Below are positions 6,842 through 9,643 of a stretch of DNA of 9,643 nucleotides, piece after piece. This DNA comes from Candidatus Omnitrophota bacterium (lineage in GTDB: Bacteria; Omnitrophota; Koll11; Gygaellales; Profunditerraquicolaceae), in assembly GCA_028712045.1 (NCBI GenBank), contig JAQTRA010000030.1:1-9643 (forward strand), given 5' to 3'. The notes below the pieces were generated by a model. It did not search any database. It was given only the letters and a program-made list of their open reading frames with translations, and was not told where the DNA came from. The position numbers were made by a program, and so were the translations under genes. How positions within the stretch are numbered: position 1 is the first letter of the stretch; each line of letters opens with the position of its first letter.

Positions 6842-7990
6842 ATGAAGAAGTTATTAGCAATGTTGTTAGCCTTAGGCCTTTTAGTTCCGGCAATGGCCGT
6901 AGCTGAAGATAAGGCTGCCAGCCCTAAGGAGTTTGTGGTTTTCTCGGACAAGAATTCCAAAGATAACCATTATATTCCTTCCGGTTGGATGGGTGATTAT
7001 GGCGATATCAAAATGAATGATCAGTCTGCAGATAATCCGCATGGCGGAACGACCAGCATTCAGTTTGTTTATAGCGCTAAGAAATCACAGGGCCAGGGTT
7101 GGACAGGTGTTTACTGGCAGAATCCAGCGAATAACTGGGGAAATAAAAAAGGTGGATTTGATTTAACGGGTATGACCAAACTTACTTTCTGGGCACGCGG
7201 AGCAAAAGGCGGCGAGGTAATTCAGAAAGTAATGGTTGGCGGAATCAAGGGTACCTATCCTGATTCGGTAATGGTTGAGATGGGGCCGATTGAATTAACG
7301 GATACCTGGAAACAGTACTCAGTTAATTTAGTAGGCAAGGATCTTTCTTACCTTAATGGCGGTTTTGGTTGGACTACGACTGCGGATTTAAACCCCGATG
7401 GAGCTACATTTTATTTGGATGATATAAAATTCGAGGTTGACGCGCAGTTAAAGCCCGAAGTTGCAAAGCAGCAGGCTGTGCCATTCTATATTTATGCTGA
7501 CCGCTCCAGCGTCGGCAACCATTTTATTCCTTCCGGTTGGATGGGTGATTATGGCGATATAAAATATGATGGTGCTTCCAAAGAAGATGCTTATTTAGGA
7601 GATACTTGCATCAAGATAGTTTATAGTGGAAAAGCTACTCAGGGAGCGCGTTGGGCAGGAATTTTCTGGCAGAATCCAGCGAATAACTGGGGTAGTGTTG
7701 ATGCCGGGTTAGATCTTTCCAAAGCTACTAAACTTACTTTTTGGGCGCGCGGAGTAAAAGGCGGCGAGCGCATTGAAGAGTTTAAAGTTGGTGGTATTAT
7801 GGGAGAATTCTCGGATTCAGATAGCGCAACTATTGGTCCGGTGATTTTAAATAAAGAATGGACACAATATACCATTGATTTAAAGGGCAAAGATATGTCA
7901 TATATTATCGGTGGTTTTGCCTGGTCAACTAATGTCGATAACAACCCGGAAGGCGCTACTTTCTACCTTGACGAAATTAAGTTCGAATAA
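6842..7990 (+). CDS. Secreted protein with two tandem carbohydrate-binding-like beta-sandwich domains
   Basis: The 382-residue protein has a clean Sec signal peptide (MKKLLAMLLALGLLVPAMAVA, cleavage near residue 21) and no membrane anchor. The rest is two homologous domains, about 29-199 and 213-382, joined by a short Lys/Gln linker. Each carries IPSGWMGDYGDIK, then WQNPANNWG, then KLTFWARG with GGE, and ends GATFYLD(D/E)IKFE. The last pattern (a strand bearing YLDDI) and the LTFWARG strand are typical of galactose-binding-like or CBM-type jelly-roll domains. There is no catalytic motif. The strong ribosome binding site suggests an abundant protein. Its place between two glycosidase-like genes suggests it binds the same glycan, perhaps as a secreted scavenger or a surface coat, but no ligand can be inferred. 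A structural, non-sugar role is possible. Confidence 0.8.
   Translation: MKKLLAMLLALGLLVPAMAVAEDKAASPKEFVVFSDKNSKDNHYIPSGWMGDYGDIKMNDQSADNPHGGTTSIQFVYSAKKSQGQGWTGVYWQNPANNWGNKKGGFDLTGMTKLTFWARGAKGGEVIQKVMVGGIKGTYPDSVMVEMGPIELTDTWKQYSVNLVGKDLSYLNGGFGWTTTADLNPDGATFYLDDIKFEVDAQLKPEVAKQQAVPFYIYADRSSVGNHFIPSGWMGDYGDIKYDGASKEDAYLGDTCIKIVYSGKATQGARWAGIFWQNPANNWGSVDAGLDLSKATKLTFWARGVKGGERIEEFKVGGIMGEFSDSDSATIGPVILNKEWTQYTIDLKGKDMSYIIGGFAWSTNVDNNPEGATFYLDEIKFE
6926..7438 (+). repeat. Tandem domain copy A (binding-like domain 1)
   Basis: This is the first copy of an internal duplication. It is aligned to copy B with an offset of exactly 552 bases (184 codons) over the conserved blocks. Bases 6973-7008 and 7114-7140 are identical to 7525-7560 and 7666-7692 respectively, while the stretches between have diverged. 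Confidence 0.85.
7478..7987 (+). repeat. Tandem domain copy B (binding-like domain 2)
   Basis: This is the second copy of the internal duplication, from VPFYIYAD to the C-terminus. It shares the IPSGWMGDYGDIK, WQNPANNWG, KLTFWARG and GATFYLD blocks with copy A but differs in its loops (for example GEFSDSDSAT in place of GTYPDSVMVE). The two domains may therefore bind slightly different ligands. Confidence 0.85.
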
Positions 7991-8009
7991 TAAGAAATTC
8001 AGTACGGTT

Positions 8010-9254
8010 ATGGCTACAGGTTACAGGCATTTTTTGCTTGTAGCCTGTAGCTTTTTGTTTTTATTTAATTTTTGCGGGTGTACCCCGAAACCCGGCGCAT
8101 ATATTCAGAAACTAAATAATAAACATTACCGTTTGATAGTTAATGGTTCTGCTTACATCGTTAAAGGAGTTTGTTATAATCCTGTTCCGACCGGTAGTAA
8201 CCATGAGTATGATTGGTGGAGTGATAAATCTAAACCCTGGATAGCCGATGGTAAATTAATGAAAGAAATGGGAGTTAACACCATTCGTCTTTATCAAGGG
8301 CATGAAAATTCAGAAGAAGTGAAGCAAGTTATCCGCGATCTTTATAATTTATATGGTATTCGTACGCTTCTGGGCGATTGGTTAGGGTTTTGGGAGTACC
8401 CCTGCCCTTTTTATGGCGATGCTAAATTTCAGGATAAAGTAAAAAAAGATGTTTTAGATATGGTGAATTTATATAAGGATGAGCCGGGTATATTAGGGTG
8501 GATTTTAGGAAACGAAAATAATTATTCTTGCCTGGGGCATGTAAATCCCTGGCCGGATGAAAATGTTGATAAAGAGCCTGACCCTCAGAAGCAAAAAGCA
8601 ATGCGGGCAAAGATTTATTATTCTTTTGTTAATGATTTATCGGTGGCGATACACAAGATTGATTCCCGCCATCCCGTAGGCCTGGGTAATGGAGAGTTGG
8701 TGGGGTTAGAATTTGCTAATAAATTTTGCCAGGATGTTGATTTTGTCGCCTGTATTATTTATCGGGGTAAGACTTTTGGAAATCTTTTTAAATCTTTAAG
8801 AATGACATTTGATAAGCCCCTGCTTTTAGCGGAATTTGGTGCGGATGCTTATGATGCGTATTTGAAAAAAGAAGACCAGGATATGCAGGCATTTTTCTTA
8901 CAGTCGCAATGGAATCAAATTTATGAGAATCTGGCGAACAACAAAATTGGCGCGGGAAATTGTATCGGCGGGACTGTTTTTGAGTGGACCGATGAATGGT
9001 GGAAACATAATTCCAACAGCTCAGAGACTTGGGATGACCAGGATACGGAAAGCGGCTGGTCTAATGGCAGTTATTATTTTGATATTCGTGCTGTCGATAA
9101 TATGAATATGAATGAAGAGTGGTTTGGTATTGTGGCTTTGGGTGAGCAGTTGGAAAATGGCTTAAATAAACGTATACCGCGTAAAGCATATTATGTGATC
9201 AGGGAGTTTTGGAAGCATCCGGTTTTAATAAAAACCCGGGGCAAAAAGATTTAG
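8010..9254 (+). CDS. Lipoprotein GH-A clan glycosidase, paralogue of the gene at 4504
   Basis: From ATG 8010 the protein is 414 residues. It has a lipoprotein-like signal (R6, a hydrophobic core, FCGC with Cys 24), then a TIM-barrel domain from about residue 32. KGVCYNP (52-58), NTIRLY (90-95), GNE (167-169, candidate acid/base E169), AEFG (274-277, candidate nucleophile E275) and EWTDEWWK (325-332) match the order seen in the larger glycosidase. The TPR-like half and the calcium-loop insert are both missing. The frame is open back to 7911 inside the upstream gene, but that start would bury the signal peptide. No good Shine-Dalgarno precedes 8010. TTG at 8034 or 7968 are alternatives. The signal-peptide codons lie on the terminator hairpin, so expression may depend on read-through or on a promoter I cannot see. 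Substrate and exact GH family are unknown. Confidence 0.78.
   Translation: MATGYRHFLLVACSFLFLFNFCGCTPKPGAYIQKLNNKHYRLIVNGSAYIVKGVCYNPVPTGSNHEYDWWSDKSKPWIADGKLMKEMGVNTIRLYQGHENSEEVKQVIRDLYNLYGIRTLLGDWLGFWEYPCPFYGDAKFQDKVKKDVLDMVNLYKDEPGILGWILGNENNYSCLGHVNPWPDENVDKEPDPQKQKAMRAKIYYSFVNDLSVAIHKIDSRHPVGLGNGELVGLEFANKFCQDVDFVACIIYRGKTFGNLFKSLRMTFDKPLLLAEFGADAYDAYLKKEDQDMQAFFLQSQWNQIYENLANNKIGAGNCIGGTVFEWTDEWWKHNSNSSETWDDQDTESGWSNGSYYFDIRAVDNMNMNEEWFGIVALGEQLENGLNKRIPRKAYYVIREFWKHPVLIKTRGKKI
8013..8062 (+). terminator. Strong intrinsic terminator built from CTACAGG-type heptads
   Basis: A 17-bp stem pairs 8013-8029 with 8035-8051 and contains only two G-U wobbles. The loop is five T. T-runs follow (five T, G, then five more T). 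Each arm is two 7-base units (CTACAGG TTACAGG on the left, TTGTAGC CTGTAGC on the right). It lies 22 bases after the stop of the tandem binding-domain gene, so it should end that transcript. It also overlaps the proposed N-terminal codons of the next gene. Confidence 0.8.
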
Positions 9255-9256
9255 CC

Positions 9257-9262
9257 AAGGAG
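9257..9262 (+). promoter_or_regulatory. Ribosome binding site of the 3'-partial gene
   Basis: AAGGAG, three bases after the preceding stop and five before the ATG at 9268, supports this start and co-transcription with the lipoprotein glycosidase. Confidence 0.7.
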
Positions 9263-9267
9263 AACCT

Positions 9268-9643
9268 ATGTGGATAAAATTTATAATTACTGTATTTATT
9301 TTTAGTTTTTCTTTTTTGGCGCCTGTTTTTGCTCAGCCAGCTGCTGTCCAGGGTAGTAATTCTGCTGATAGTTGTTGCGCTAACCTGGAGAATGAGAAAA
9401 TAAAATATTTTAAAGAAAATCAGTACCCGGAATTTATAAATTTTCTGGATAGTTATAAAATGGATAACAAACTTAATAAATCCTGCGTTGATTATTATCG
9501 GGCTCTGGCTAGTTTTTCCCGGCTTAATTATTTAGAAGAAAAACAATCCTGGGATGATTATTTTGCCAATGGTAATGATTATCGTGATCAGATTGTCCAG
9601 GGAGCTAACAAAGTTATTGCTGAATCGAATGCTGCTGATTGTT
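9268..9643 (+). CDS. Secreted helical, probably TPR-like protein (3' partial)
   Basis: The frame is open from ATG 9268 to the window edge and gives 125 residues. A Sec signal peptide (MWIKFIITVFIFSFSFLAPVFA, cleavage near residue 22) is followed by a short Ser/Ala/Asn linker and a vicinal Cys pair (C36-C37). Helical segments follow with a TPR-like rhythm: IKYFKENQYPEFINFLDSY, then CVDYYRALASFSRLNYLEE and WDDYFANGNDYRDQI. More Cys appear at 73 and 125, so disulphides are possible outside the cytoplasm. It is spaced 13 bases from the lipoprotein glycosidase gene, which suggests one operon. The larger glycosidase upstream carries its own TPR-like half, so this separate solenoid may do the same job as a partner of the lipoprotein glycosidase. 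That is inference. I do not recognise a named family. Confidence 0.7.
   Translation, partial: MWIKFIITVFIFSFSFLAPVFAQPAAVQGSNSADSCCANLENEKIKYFKENQYPEFINFLDSYKMDNKLNKSCVDYYRALASFSRLNYLEEKQSWDDYFANGNDYRDQIVQGANKVIAESNAADC

Noticed and set aside
7639..7944. 101-codon minus-strand open frame inside the binding-domain gene
   Set aside because: It mirrors the conserved domain B codons, has no start context, and shows no plausible protein features.
7911..8009. N-terminal extension of the lipoprotein glycosidase from ATG 7911
   Set aside because: It would overlap the binding-protein gene by 80 bases and place 33 polar and basic residues ahead of an obvious lipoprotein signal peptide. ATG 8010 gives a proper signal.

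Overview
All genes lie on the + strand in one tightly packed, moderately AT-rich block. Proteins are long and export-rich: lipoproteins, Sec signal peptides and TPR-like solenoids. This fits a diderm bacterium that captures and imports saccharides. A lineage such as Omnitrophota or a neighbouring candidate phylum is possible, judged only from protein style; there is no rRNA or other taxonomic marker here, so this is weak inference.

Left part (1-1355): the C-terminal tail of a Pro/Tyr-rich protein runs in from the 5' edge. It is followed by a four-helix small membrane protein, a possible 25-codon micro-ORF coupled to it, and a tandem PilZ protein predicted to bind cyclic-di-GMP. The second PilZ domain has its own textbook Shine-Dalgarno and ATG inside the reading frame.

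Centre (1356-6780): a promoter with a perfect 17-bp palindrome over its -10 region precedes a family-1 solute-binding lipoprotein, two MalF/MalG-type permeases and a large secreted protein. That last protein joins a TPR-like N-terminal half to a clan GH-A-type glycosidase barrel carrying a calcium-loop-like insert. Stop/start overlaps (ATGA, TAATG) or short gaps link these four genes, so they look like one operon. No ABC ATPase is encoded in the window.

Right part (6781-9643): a hairpin-bearing leader and a very strong ribosome binding site precede a secreted protein made of two copies of a carbohydrate-binding-like beta-sandwich domain. A strong intrinsic terminator follows, but it overlaps the signal-peptide codons of the next gene, a lipoprotein paralogue of the glycosidase. 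The window ends inside a secreted, helical, probably TPR-like protein.

Taken together, the centre and right parts look like a saccharide-capture locus: surface or periplasmic binding (tandem domains), cleavage or transglycosylation (two barrels) and import (SBP plus permeases) using an ATPase encoded elsewhere. The substrate cannot be read from sequence alone. There is no CRISPR, tRNA, rRNA or transposase, and no gap over 300 bases lacks a gene.
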